From the NCBI GenBank assembly GCA_036346375.1, contig CM070501.1:32508539-32572538 (forward strand): a DNA stretch of 64,000 nt, given 5' to 3'. The notes under the pieces are model-generated. The model did no database searches. It saw only the letters and a program-made list of their open reading frames with translations, and was not told where the DNA came from. How positions within the stretch are numbered: position 1 is the stretch's first letter; every line of letters starts with the position of its first letter. Source of the stretch: Guadua angustifolia (taxonomy: Eukaryota > Streptophyta > Magnoliopsida > Poales > Poaceae). Positions 10,882 to 21,460 of the stretch are shown here, in pieces. The position numbers were made by a program, and so were the translations under genes.

Positions 10882-11675
10882 GAAGTGTGCCCACTTGGGA
10901 AGTTCTTGTGGCCTTCTTTGATCACGCTTGCATCTCCGTGGCATATGACTCCTGTGGTGATGCTGTCGTACACCTGGACATCAAGTCAACTTTGCAAACA
11001 AAACGATATTTGCAAGATGTAAAATTTGTTGGAATTGAGGTGAGTGTTGTTACAGCGATCCCATCAGGGAAGCAGCGCCAGAAGAAGTTGGGACGCGGAC
11101 GGCCGACGGCGTCCTTGATCGCGTCGGTCAGAACGCTGGTTATCAGCACAGAGAATAGAATGCCTGCTCGTGACCATGTAATGCGCGTTATAACAAAACA
11201 AAAGGGAAAGATCACAATGATTATGGTGCTGAAGGGGGTACTCAAGAAAGCACCTAGTATAGCATGGTGCAAATCATACACGTTCCTCCTCCTGACGTAG
11301 ATGACTGTGAAGATAATCATAGGCCCAATGACAGCAATGATCTGCGCATTTAGAACAAAAAATTTGAAGTTAATCGAGGGAGGGGTGTGTGTGTATAGAC
11401 CGCATTGACCACGATGAATTAAGGAAGGGAAAGCGCACCGGCACGACCCAGAGAGGGACGGTGTTGCTCTTCATGGGGTATCTGAGGTCCGTCATCATGC
11501 CGGTGCCGACGAACCGGTGGAACGGCTCGATCGCGTTGAGGAGACCGTCGACGGCGACCAGGAGGAACAGCGCCAGCCAGTCGTAGGCGTGTGACCTCGC
11601 CACCCTAGCACCGTACGACCATATCGTTGGGAACGCGCACGGCGGGGCATCGACATTGGCTGACGTGGCCTGCAT

Positions 11676-12057
11676 ATCTCCCCTGTCGATCCGCACTTGG
11701 ATCTTGCAATGCAAATCTGCAGGCCTTCAGGACACGAATAAACAATGCTCTTGACTTGATGTTCTTCCTTCCGGATCGTCTTCTCGTTCTTATAGGACTA
11801 GAAGAACTGGATCGGAGAAGAGGATGAAGATTAGGTGACAGGGCATTAGTTGATTGGGAGTTGCCAGGGAGTTTCTCCGGTTAAAGCCTACCTATTCATG
11901 GCATTTTTCTGAGACCGGCAAAGGTCCAGCGATAATTGCATTGCACGGTTTGCTCAAGTACGGAGATAGCATTGCTTGCATGGTAGCTGGGCAGGCAAAA
12001 ATCATGTAACCATGTTACGCCATGGCGGTTGGCGAGTAGAGACTCGCCGGTTGCAAT
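11676..12057. other. Upstream region of the LPP locus
   Basis: This is the presumed 5' untranslated region and promoter of the minus-strand phosphatase gene. I see no second gene. A short hairpin (GGCGAGT/ACTCGCC, 12031-12048) precedes the larger hairpin that follows. Confidence 0.4.
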
Positions 12058-12118
12058 CGCGTCTAGGCAGCGTTTGCACCGCCGCGTACAGCTCGAGTGC
12101 AAACGCTGCCTAGACGCG
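12058..12118. repeat. Perfect hairpin, 21-22 bp stem
   Basis: The arm CGCGTCTAGGCAGCGTTTGC (from 12058, one further base A completing 21) is matched exactly by its reverse complement at 12098-12118. One more pair (12079/12097) closes the stem, leaving a 17-nt loop. The size is that of a short fold-back element or small-RNA precursor; no transposon ends are visible. Confidence 0.85.
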
Positions 12119-12393
12119 AGTTCGACTCGTACAGCTCGAATTTCTAAGCAATTGCAACGCATTGACTCGGAAGTCTCTCCGCCCAAGTCATTTCAAATTC
12201 GCTAGTGCTATCACGCTTTAACCTTATCTTTCAAATAACCATGATGTTCTAAACCGTATCATACGTACGGTGGAGCTGGAACTGAATTAGTTCCTGAAAA
12301 TCAAATGCACCGGCCAGAGCTCTAGTGAGCCCAGAGTAAACAAACATTTTACTGTTAGATTTGAGGGCTTTACCCTACGATGAGGGAAAGCAC

Positions 12394-12418
12394 ATCCTCT
12401 GCCGTAACGGCAGAGGAT
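12394..12418. repeat. Near-perfect palindrome, 12-bp arms
   Basis: ATCCTCTGCCGT and ACGGCAGAGGAT are separated by one base. The following 12419-12720 is strongly purine-rich and GC-rich, with frames open on both strands and no recognisable protein. Confidence 0.8.
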
Positions 12419-12920
12419 CTACGAGCACGATGAGGAGAGGGTGGCGGGGAACACAGGGGCGGCGGGTGAGCACGAGGCGGCGCGGGGTAGTGGAAAAGCC
12501 AAGCGGCGCAGGCGCGGTGGAGAGCAGCGGGTGCGGCACCGAAGGCGAGGGAGGAGGCGAGGGTCGTATGGACGGACGGACTGGGCAGGAGCAGGCCGGG
12601 TCTGCCTAAGCGAGGCGGCCCGGCATGGGGGGGGGGAGGGAGGAAGAAGAAGGCGGGCGGTAGCCAAGGCCAATGGGCCGAGGGGGAAAAGCCCAAAAAC
12701 GGGGAGAAGGCGAAATCCAAATAGGGAAAGCGAAAAATGGGGAATTTTTCCTAAACGGAAAATTTTCAAATAAATGCCAGATAAATTTGAATAAAATCCA
12801 AAAAATTCAAATAAAATTAGAATAAAAAGATTTTGAAATTTTTAGGGTTATTTCATGCACCTCGTCTAACCAGCACAAGAATATAGTGTTTTCAAACTTA
12901 CCCCCAATGTGGAGTCGGTG

Positions 12921-13567
12921 AGCCCTTTTTATTTTGCTTTCATTTCTTTTTCCATTTTGTAAGGTGAAGAACTTCAAATTATCATTCGAAATCCTCGATC
13001 AAAATGGTGCGTTTTTTCAGATGTCAACTGGCGCGTCTTTTTTTTTTCAAAAGAACTCGTTCTGCTATAGAATTAAAAGGAACTTGTATAAAATCGTGAT
13101 CTCTGAATTAAACTTGTAATCTTACCCAAAGAGTAGTGCACCTTTGCACACCTTGCATCCAAAAATATCACATTAACCCGCAAACGTTTGTCATCAGTAA
13201 TCACCCCATGCACTCGGAATCGATAGACCCTTTTCTATTTTGCTTTTCATTTCTTTTTCCATTTTGCAGGGTGAAGAACTTCAAATTATCATTCCAAATA
13301 CTCGAATCAAAATGGTGCGTTTTGTCAGATGTCAATTGGCACGTCCATCTTGTGTGTGTGTGTGTTTTAAAGAACTCGTTCTGCTATAGATTTAAAAGAA
13401 ACTCGTTCTTGTAACTCATGATCTCCTCTAAATAAAACTTGTAATCTCACACAAATAAAACTTGCAACCTCGCCCAAAGAGTAGTGCACCTTTGCACACC
13501 TCGCATCCCAAATGATCAAATTAATTAACCCGCAAACGCTTATCAGTTATCACCCCATGCACTCGGC
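12921..13567. repeat. Diverged tandem duplication, about 310-340 bp unit
   Basis: A segment starting near CTTTTTATTTTGCTTTC (about 12925) and including GGTGAAGAACTTCAAATT, GAACTCGTTCTGCTATAG and AGTAGTGCACCTTTGCACACC recurs from about 13228 in the same order with substitutions and small indels. It lies immediately downstream of the lipase-like gene and may include its 3' flank. Confidence 0.8.
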
Positions 13568-13681
13568 GTCACGCATTGATCGATCCATGAAATTAAACAT
13601 CACCGATTCGCGTGGCATTATTGCCCCAGCCCTCGTCGACAACGAGACTAACGACGACGACACCGGCAGTGGCACACAAGC

Positions 13682-14908
13682 CTAACTACCCGCGGCCGGC
13701 GGCGCAGCGTAGAGCGACCTGAGCTGGCGGTCGATGATCTTGCTGTGGTTCAGCGCCACCTGCAGCTCGACGTCGTCGGACCACCACTGCTGCAGCCCGT
13801 GTGCCTCCAGGAACTTGCTCGGCCCCTTGGACGCCACCAGCATCCTCGCCACACATCCCTTGCCGTCCCCTCGCCCCGCCGCCGCCTTGCCGTTCCCGGC
13901 CGACACGGTCGCCGTCCCGCCCGTCGCGTCGTTGTAGTAGCAGCAGATGTAGTCGTTGGTGTTGATGTACAGGTGCGGCAGCCACCTGCCCATCCCCTGG
14001 CGAGCCAGCGACGCCTTCGCCTCGCTCTCGCCGCCGCTGCCGCCGCCCGTGTCCGCGGCCGCCGCGGCCTGGGATCCCACGTAGGGGAGCCACGCGCGCA
14101 CGCGGCCCCAAAGCTCGCCGGCCGTCTCGGCGAATCCCCTAAGGCTCGTGGCCAGCGACACGGACGGCGGGTTGAAGACGTGGCACTCCACGAAGACGCC
14201 CTCCTTGGCGAGCGCCTTGCCCACCTGCAGCGCGAAACCGGCTCCCAGCGAGTGCCCGCCCACGCACACGTTGCCGGCACCGTGCCTGTGCGCGGCGGTC
14301 CGCAGCGCGGCCAGCGCGCTGGCGAAGCGGACGGAGCCCTTGAGGCTTTCCCAGGCGAGGAATCGGAGGTCGTCCTGGATATCGCGGCGGAGCGTGGACG
14401 CCGTGAGCAGCGTGCCGCGCAGCGCCACGACGGCGGCCGGCGCGCCGGTGGGGCGGAACGGGATGTAGTTGGAGAGCGCGGCCTGGCGGTCCCACTCGAG
14501 GACGGCGCCGTAGACGGAGCCGTCGCGCTCGTCTACGAGCGCCTGTGCGAGCCTGTACTTGAACGGCCGCCACCACTGCGGCGCGAGGCCGGTGCGCTCG
14601 TCGCGCTTCTCCTGCCGGTCCAGCTCCAGCAGGTACACCCCCTGGATGAAGCATGCGATCACCATTCGCCGGTAGTTTGGATTCTTCCTGCAAGCAATGC
14701 AACAGAATGCTCGTGTAATCGCAAGTGAATCTTGCGCAATCACAATTCACAAGTGACGCCGAGTGTGTGACCGAGCAAGTGTAACTGACCAGCTTGAGCG
14801 AAGGAGATCTCTCCAGCTCGTGGGCGACAGGTTGCGGGGTCCATACGCATGGTACTCGAACGGACTTGCCGCCTCGCCGGTTTTCTGGTCCGGCACCGCC
14901 TTGGCCAT
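13682..14908 (-). CDS. Class 3 lipase-like (alpha/beta hydrolase) protein, 374 aa, two exons
   Basis: Exon 1 is 14790-14908 (ATG at 14908) and exon 2 is 13682-14687; the 102-bp intron is GT-AG and the phase is correct (TG|G encoding Trp40). The early motif FEYHAYGPRNLSPTSWRDLL leads into KNPNYRRMVIACFIQGVYLLELDRQ, the pattern of the plant GDSL-like/At4g10955-type group, which is really of the class 3 lipase fold. The nucleophile elbow GGHSLGAGF puts the catalytic serine at about residue 186. ALRGT (about 128-132) fits the oxyanion strand. An Ala/Gly-rich insertion sits near residues 250-270. The C-terminal histidine may be that of VALNHSKIIDR. The natural substrate is unknown; an acyl ester is likely. 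The gene looks intact. Confidence 0.85.
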
Positions 14909-14992
14909 TGTTCTCTCGTGAACCTGCAGAGTCCTTTCTTTCAGCTTAAGAGCACGAAGCAGGGAATAGTTCGGGAACTAATTGATAATATG

Positions 14993-15071
14993 TCTCAAAG
15001 TTGAGGTGGTTTTGATGATTTGTCCTCCTACACATATGGGATAAATCATCAAAGGATTTCTCAACTTGAGG
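14993..15071. repeat. Fold-back repeat, imperfect arms of about 32 bp
   Basis: TCTCAAAGTTGAGG... at 14993 pairs with ...CTCAACTTGAGG near 15060-15071, and TTTGATGATTTGTCC pairs with GGATAAATCATCAAA, around a loop of about 14 nt. It resembles a small MITE or its remnant. It lies about 85 bp upstream of the lipase-like start codon. Confidence 0.7.
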
Positions 15072-15553
15072 GGTTATCCTCAAAATCCCCCTAGTTCGGA
15101 GGTTAAATAGTTAAGAGCACCTCTCTTGGGGTTATCTGGCCTCTTGATCTACTGTAGTAAAGCAAGGCTGGCAAGTGACTTGTCAGCCGCTGCGTTTTCG
15201 TGGTGAAGAAGGCTAGATTTGTAATTTTAAGATCAGATAAGCTAAGACTTTGATTGAGAAGGATATGCAGATCGACAAGAATTGTTTGTTCCAAGTTGGA
15301 AAGAATCACAGAAAGCGCGACGGGACTTTTTATCCTTGGGTTCTTTCCGTCATCAGGCCTTTTTCATCCAATCAAGGGAATATGGAACCTGCTTTCTCCT
15401 GTCAATTGCGCTTAACCATGCAAGGCAGAACTTCTGGACAGAAATAGAGGTGCCCATTCGGTTGCAAGAATCGAATTCAGTCGCACAAGGGATATATGCT
15501 CTACGCGAAGCTTCTCCAACGAGCTAACCCCACGGCACCTTCTTCTATATAAA
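15072..15553. other. Intergenic flank of the Tat element
   Basis: I find no gene or repeat boundary here beyond the target duplication GGTAG at 15554-15558. Confidence 0.5.
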
Positions 15554-15558
15554 GGTAG

Positions 15559-16026
15559 TGTCGACGTTTGTTGTCGGCAATAATGAAAAGGAGGCTAGGC
15601 GCTGGATCCAAACTCGATGGTAGCACAAGACACAAGATTTATACAGGTTCGGGCTCTCGCGAAGGAGATAATACCCTAGTCATGTGCTCTGAAATTATAT
15701 GTGGCTAGCTATTTTGCTGATGAGATTGTATGATGATGTTCTCCCGTCCCTCCCTTTATATAGCAGAGGAGGGCGGTTACAAAGAGAGTCCTAGTCGGAT
15801 ACAAAGTAAGGATTATAACTCATGTACCTATCCGTATTGTAACGGTCTGGATTACAATTGTATCCTACCTAATCTGGATCGGTTGGCATCTCTAGGACTT
15901 CTTTGTTCGGCACGTCTTGACGCACCCCTAGTAGCTTCTATTTTCCTCCGGTTAGTCCGACTCAACGTTGTCCAGCTGGGTCTCGTAGGCCTACTTTGCA
16001 GATACCCGGAATGTATATATCTCACA
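15559..16026 (-). repeat. 3' LTR of the Tat element
   Basis: This 468-bp repeat has TG (15559) and CA (16026) ends as read on the plus strand. The neighbouring internal sequence reads CTCGGGGACTAC on the minus strand, the likely polypurine tract. It pairs with 27384-27850. Confidence 0.9.
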
Positions 16027-16616
16027 GTAGTCCCCGAGTGCTTTGCGGTCGGATTGCTCTCTTACTTCCAAGATTTCCCGACTGGTCTTTTATGCAGTCG
16101 AGTGCTTCGTAGTAGGCAAGGAGGCCGTGAAGGACTCGATAGAGCTCCACGTGTCATTATTCCGAGTGATTCCCGACCCGACTTCTCGGGTCAGCACACA
16201 ACTCGGTATGGAGAATATCTCCATTCAAGTTGGCTTTTAGCCGAGTGGTACCTGTGCACCAGGACGCACAGCTATTGGCCTGTCATGAGGTGTACCTCTG
16301 AAACTTCCATTTTAAACTATCTTTATGATATCTGATCTCGTTTCGAACGGTATCCAGCATACGACCTATCATGAGGCATATCATAAGAGGATATTTATAT
16401 TTGGAAGGTACCTAAATCCCGTCTGACGCGATCATTGGCTTTTGGCCCATCATGAGGCATACCTTTTCCCAAATCAGTTTTGGCCCAATTGTGCCTATGT
16501 ACAGTGACTCACCGCACACGGCCACAGGCCCATCTTGAAGCGCATCCTAGGGCAACCCCAAGATATGCGGAAGGCGAAGCGTTTTCCCGCTCAAAGCAAA
16601 AGTTAGCATCGCTCCC

Positions 16617-16624
16617 TATAAATA
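16617..16624 (+). promoter_or_regulatory. TATA-like box of antisense gene 1
   Basis: TATAAATA lies about 160 bp upstream of the ATG at 16781 on the strand opposite to gag-pol. The spacing fits a Pol II promoter plus 5' untranslated region. This is a sequence inference only. Confidence 0.5.
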
Positions 16625-16780
16625 TGAGACTAGGTGCGTCTGAGACGGCTTTCTGCGCACTATTCTCATTTGCTCCCTCGTCTTCTCATTTTCAGCGCTT
16701 CTCTTGCAACTTCCGTTGCCAGGGTTAGTATTTCTCGCCATCCCAATCCAGCACGATCGCAAGTTTCTTATGCACAAAAA

Positions 16781-19700
16781 ATGTCTTCTCCTTCCCCCAC
16801 AAACGCTCCTTCATCCGCCCTAGCCAAGGATTGGGCCACCTCTATGATGACTAGGGATGGCAACGGGTCCTGCACCTCCGGGTCCAACCTCCGTGGACCG
16901 GACCGAGACCCGGTTTGACCCGACCGGACCAAGTCATCCACGGGTCCAAACTCGGACCGGACCGGACCCGATGGGTACCGGACGAACAGGTGCAGGACCC
17001 GATTGCTCCTCTGTCTCAAAGCCCGACGACGCAAAAGGCTAGCGCGTCGCCGCAAATGCCGTGCCTTTTTCGCCGCTCGATTCGTAAAGTGCGACGACTT
17101 TTCCCGGCCAAGGCTCGTCCCTCAATTCAAAATTTGAATCGCCACTCGTCATTCGCTCGTCTACCAATTCGCCAAACGACGGGCTCGTCCCAATTCGGCT
17201 TCGCAAACGGAAACGGCTCTACCTCGTGATTCAGAATCAACCGTAACGGCTAACAAGTCAAGACTCAAGTCACCGCTTCCCATTTCGCCTCGTCGTGGAG
17301 TTTCGCTTTCGCTTCATTGCCTACAAGTCAAGACTCAAGTCACTGTTTCATTGCACGCTCTTGATTTGAGCGAGCAGAGCGGGCTAGCAATGAAGCAACG
17401 TTTTCTGGTCCGGTCAGGTACCCACGGTCCAAACTCGGACCCGGACCAACCCAAATGATATACCCGTGGGTCCAAATTCGGACCGACCGGACCGTCGGGT
17501 CGGTACCATGGTACCCGGACCCATGGGTATTTTTGCCATCCCTAATGATGACGGACAAGCGACTGGAGGAATTAGTCTGTGCCGTCATCTTTCCCCCATT
17601 GGTGATGCTTTCTGCTTGACCTGCCGCGGGTGAATCTTGCCCCACGCCTTGCACTGAAGAGGTGGTTGTCTTCGAATCTTTCTTTTTGCGCGGATTTGGC
17701 CTTCCGCCTGCTCCTTCTTTCGCGGTCTTCTTGAATTTTATGAAATTGAATTGACTCATCTCAATCACAATTCCATCCTGTAAATCGCCATTTTCGTTCA
17801 CCTCTGCGAGGCTTTTCTTGGCGTTCGCCCACATTTCAATATTTTTCGCCATCTCTTCCTCCTCAAGCATTTCCCCAGCAAGAACTCCCCCAAAACGGTT
17901 GGAGGCGCCGGATTCCAGCTGAGGGACGGCTTGAAGAGAGCCTATTTTGCCACTCCCTTCAAAACCTCGAATAAGGGCTGGCACGTTCCAACCCTAAGCC
18001 TTCCCTGCCTGTTTTTTCCGGAGCGCCACCCAAGCCTTCGATCAATTGGACATCGCTTCCCTCGGGTGACGGGATGGACCAGGTGGTAGATCTTATGGGG
18101 ATGATTGCTGAACTGAAGGAGAACGGTCTCACTGGAGTTGCCATCGTTCTTAGCTTTTGCTCCCGTCGGGTTCAGCCCCTCAAGGAGCGAGTTCATCTAG
18201 GATATGAACACGAAGGACCGACCGATCCCACTCGAGAGGTTCCCGAGCCGATTCCAAGGAAAGAGCTCCTTAGTCGCGTGGCCGACTTCTTCTCTCCGGG
18301 CGTCCAGATTGTCAACGACGGATGCCCAAAACCCTTTAAGAAATCGAATCCTCCACATCCAGTAAGATACCTTCTTATTCCCCAAGATTGGGCCTTCTAA
18401 TTCTTGTTTTGGCTGTGATTGAGCATGTGTCTTGTCTATACCTGCAGGGCCGTGACGCCTTCTTTTCTGATGCGCGAGTTCCCTGTGCACAAGAGCGCCA
18501 AGCGAAAACGTCCTGCCCGCACCTCGCCCCCGACTCCGAGTGCCAAGAAGAGCAAGGCGAGTGAAGCTGAAGACCCCTTGGAGAAGGGTAAATGTCCAAT
18601 CGTCTATGCTCCCAAGAAGAAGCAGTTGGCGGCAAACGTGCGCGCGACTGGAGGCCCTAAGGTTCGGGACTCGGCAGCCGCACGCCCTCTTCCAATAACT
18701 TCCTCGTCTTCAAGCCGGTCCATGGACCCCGGAGTTTTTGAGCCCTCGGCCCGACACTTGGCCGATATCGTGCCTCCATCTTCGTGCCCAACCGAAAACC
18801 CGTCGTCCCCAGCACTAGGCGCGTAGACTGGCCCCACTGCTAGCGGAACTTCTGCTCGGAAGGGCTCGGGGTTTAAAATAACGAGATCCAGCAGGTTGGT
18901 CTTCTTGCTCGCTTTTCTTTACTCTTCCGGGTCATGCCCTGACAGTTTCTTTTTCCAGAGAGCCTGCCAATGAAGTTCCGTGAGACACGCCAGATCAGAG
19001 CCCCAGGCGATTCATCGAAGCGTCCACAGACGAACCAAAGACCAAGGCACCAGCCGAGGTCGAGCACATCGCCCCAAGTGTGGTTCCGGAGCAGTCGGCA
19101 ACGGATCTTCCAACTGCTCCTACGGCCCCGCACACCGAGGTTAGTTCGGACCCGAGCAGCCCCCGACCGCAGACTCCTCCTGGGCCGACTGGTCAAACTA
19201 CGCCTCCTAATCCTGCCGTGATCCTTCACCTCTGCCGGAAGAACTCCCCCAGCCCTCTCGCCCTTCGCCTCCACCAGAAGAACTCTCTCGGCCTCCCCGC
19301 CCAAATTCTCTAGTACGGGTTGCTTTCTTCAACAAGCATGGTGACGGGATATCTTATGATGACGAAGATGAGGCTAAGGAATGGGCATTGTTCTGTGACG
19401 CCGCTTACACTTGTTTTTGTCTTGGTAATGTAAGTTGCTTATGCCAAGCTGCTTTGGATGTCATCTCTTTATGGTTTCTAGCGCACGGTGCGTCCTCATC
19501 ATTCGTTTTGCCATCTTCAGCGCCTGGCAGAACGTGCTCAAGACCGGAACGCCCTTCTCCGGGAGTTACTCCCGAAGACCAAGATGAGAAAGGACTATGA
19601 AGCCGAGGTCGAGCGAGTTCGTGTCGAACTGCAGGAGGAGCTCGCCCAGGCCCGAGTCGAGAACCGAGAGGAACTGGAAAAGCTCCAGGCCGAGGTTTCG

Positions 19701-20412
19701 AACCTCGAGGCAGAGAAACTGAATATTATGTGCTCCCTTGATGGTAACTCCTTTATCCAACTGCCTTGGATCACATCTTGACCCTTAACTCACACAGCTC
19801 CCTGCCTTGACTTCGGTCTTTGCTGCTGCAGATCTCCGGGGAAAACTCGAGTCTGCCAACAAGCAAGTCGAGAAGCTGGAGAAGTCCGAAAAGGACGCCA
19901 AAACCGAGACGGAGAAGATGAAGAAAGAGCTGGAAGGTTTATTTCCGACTCGTTCTTTGTTCCTTTTTGTGCCTTTTAGCGCCCTCGGGCTGAGCCGATT
20001 GGTTTTTGCAGTGCACCGAGTCAACTCGCAAGCTCAGTTTCGTGCTCTTGATGAGAAGATTAAATCTACTGAGGTGCGGGTTGACAAACTCCAGGAGGGC
20101 TCCGAAAGAATGCTACGGAAGTTGAGTCCTGACGAAGCTAGGACCAGCGATGTTCCGCATGATGCGGACGCCACGATCCAACGGCTGGAGGAGGGGCCCA
20201 AGAAACTGGTGGCACACTTAAAGGAAACAGCGACCACGAGCGCCTGTCAAGCGTTGGCCATTGTGAAGTCCCTGTATCCACGAGTGGAACTCGAAGCCAT
20301 CAAGGAGGGCTTCGCCTGCACCGTTGACGATGATCAAGCGCTTGCCCTGGTTGACGAAGTTAGGGATACCGCCTTTGCCTTAGTCGAGAACTTGGACTTG
20401 GGCACCGTGTAG
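16781..20412 (+). pseudogene. Antisense gene 1 of the Tat element (putative 'gypsy type transposon' domain, coiled coil)
   Basis: The gene starts MSSPSPTNAP at 16781 and has DWATSMM, then the hAT insertion, then TDKRLEELV. From about 17705 to 18060 the plus-strand frame gives GLLEFYEIELTHLNHNSIL, AIFVHLCEAFLGV, VGGAGFQLRDGLK and SNKGWH. These are hallmarks of the plant domain annotated as putative gypsy-type transposon or mobile domain (PF04195-like). Stops and frame changes interrupt it. Later exons are Ser/Pro-rich (18419-18826) and strongly coiled-coil (about 19488-19760, 19807-19935 and 20012-20412). The final piece ends DLGTV-stop at 20412. Introns are plausible near 19760-19830 and 19937-20010. 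Its function is unknown; similar antisense frames recur in grass Tat elements. The hAT insertion and stops mark this copy as dead. Confidence 0.7.
16852..17544. mobile_element. hAT-type non-autonomous element nested in antisense gene 1 (693 bp)
   Basis: The ends are TAGGGATGGCAA and TTGCCATCCCTA-type inverted repeats. The 8-bp direct repeat ATGATGAC flanks it at 16844-16851 and 17545-17552, diagnostic of hAT. Both subterminal regions are packed with GGGTCC/GGACC and GGACCGGACC motifs, probably transposase-binding repeats. No transposase is present. Its insertion postdates the host retrotransposon. Confidence 0.9.
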
Positions 20413-20672
20413 ACTTCTGTTTGTTTAAAACTTAATCTGTAATTATTCTTTTGCGCCTTGGGGAAAAACCGCCTGGCGATTGGGCCATGTTTTGGCTTTT
20501 AATTATTTCATTGTGTCTTCAGTAGTTTCTTGATTTTAATGTTTGCGTGCACCGCGCCTGACTTGATATCCCTTGACCGTGCATCTTCTCAGCCACTTCG
20601 AGGTCTGGTGAGGGCCGCTTCAGCTTCCCGCACTTGCATTTATTCTGAACCGTTCGGTTTCCGCGCTTTGGG

Positions 20673-20680
20673 TATATAAG
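20673..20680 (+). promoter_or_regulatory. TATA-like box of antisense gene 2
   Basis: TATATAAG lies 82 bp upstream of the ATG at 20762, in good position for a short 5' leader. This is a sequence inference only. Confidence 0.5.
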
Positions 20681-20761
20681 GATGTCACCGCTTGCCTGAG
20701 CGATCACCCCCATCCTAAAACTTTTCTCCGCAATCTTCAACATTCTTTTCTTGAACCTCCG

Positions 20762-21043
20762 ATGGCTTCGTCCCAATCCTCCCTGTCTGGTGATGAGGCT
20801 ACGCCATCTCCCCCCTCGGCGGAGGAACTGATCTTTGATGAGGCTCCACCGGCGCCTGATGAGGAAGAGGACCCTCTAGCCGAACTTTGGGCCGAGTACG
20901 ACCGCGTGCTGGCCGAACTTGCGGAAGAAGAGGAGGTGGCCTGCGACACTACCGCCGTCGACGCGCTGCTCGAAGGAGACCCGAAGCTTTTCAGGGCGAG
21001 GGACGCCCTTATTGAAGCAGTAGGGCGCGCGCGCCGGGCGTAG
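20762..21043 (+). CDS. Antisense gene 2 of the Tat element, small acidic protein (93 aa)
   Basis: The frame starts MASSQSSLSGDEATPS and ends AVGRARRA. It is very acidic over residues 20-60 (repeated EE and DE), predicted helical around LAELWAEYDRVLAEL, and basic only at the extreme C terminus. I recognise no domain. It lies between the end of antisense gene 1 and the integrase end, on the strand opposite to pol. The frame is intact, unlike most of the element, and has its own TATA-like box. It could be a co-opted or retained accessory protein; this is inference. Confidence 0.5.
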   Translation: MASSQSSLSGDEATPSPPSAEELIFDEAPPAPDEEEDPLAELWAEYDRVLAELAEEEEVACDTTAVDALLEGDPKLFRARDALIEAVGRARRA

Positions 21044-21460
21044 ATTTTAGGTTCCTACAAAATCTTATGTAATGTTCTAACCTGAGTAATTGTAATAAAA
21101 TTTCTTCCCTTTTGATCGTGGCATTTGCCCGAGTGGCTCTCATCCTTTTTCGTTTAAGCACTCTGCCCAACTAGCCTAGCCCCCTGGCATCAGGAGTCGA
21201 CACATGTCCATTTTTCCTAGGCACGCGCTTTTGAGTGGCTAGGGTTCGTTGTTCAGAGTTTCACGATTTAGAATCAGCGCGCTCGGATTTGGTCGCGACC
21301 ATTAGGGAGAAGAAATAGTAATTGACTCACAAGAATTGTTGCGCATGCGCAACACTATTAGGTGTAGCCTCCGACTTACTGCTTAATTGAGTATCAATTG
21401 AGTAGCAAGTCAAGAAGAAAAAACTTTATTCACGAACAGCATAGCTAATGTACAGTATTT

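Larger units (their letters stand above)
6233..11675 (-). pseudogene. LPP: Lipid phosphate phosphatase (PAP2 family), interrupted by a retrotransposon in exon 4
   Basis: The locus encodes a plant integral-membrane phosphatase that dephosphorylates phosphatidic acid and related lipids. Minus-strand exons are 11439-11675, 11254-11341, 11054-11163, 10882-10973 plus 7917-7918, 7563-7751, 7398-7457 and 6233-6408. All junctions are GT-AG and phases agree, giving 954 nt (317 aa), the usual family length. The three PAP2 motifs are present: K-x6-RP at residues 125-133, PSGH at 171-174, and SR-x5-H-x3-D at 221-232. Several hydrophobic helices fit the family. The start is the ATG at 11675. A gypsy-like element (7924-10881) splits codon 176, three bases from the exon 4 donor, with target duplication GAAGT. 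Without the insertion the frame is open, so loss is recent. Odd residues are SRVDDYC (usually W) and DVCAGG (usually F). The element would truncate the protein or force aberrant splicing before motif 3. Confidence 0.9.

Noticed and set aside
12361..12773. Overlapping Arg/Gly-rich frames on both strands
   Set aside because: Purine-rich GC sequence keeps several frames open by composition alone.
13745..14728. 327-codon plus-strand open frame
   Set aside because: It is the antisense shadow of the GC-rich lipase-like exon 2, with Arg/Pro/Ala-rich low complexity.
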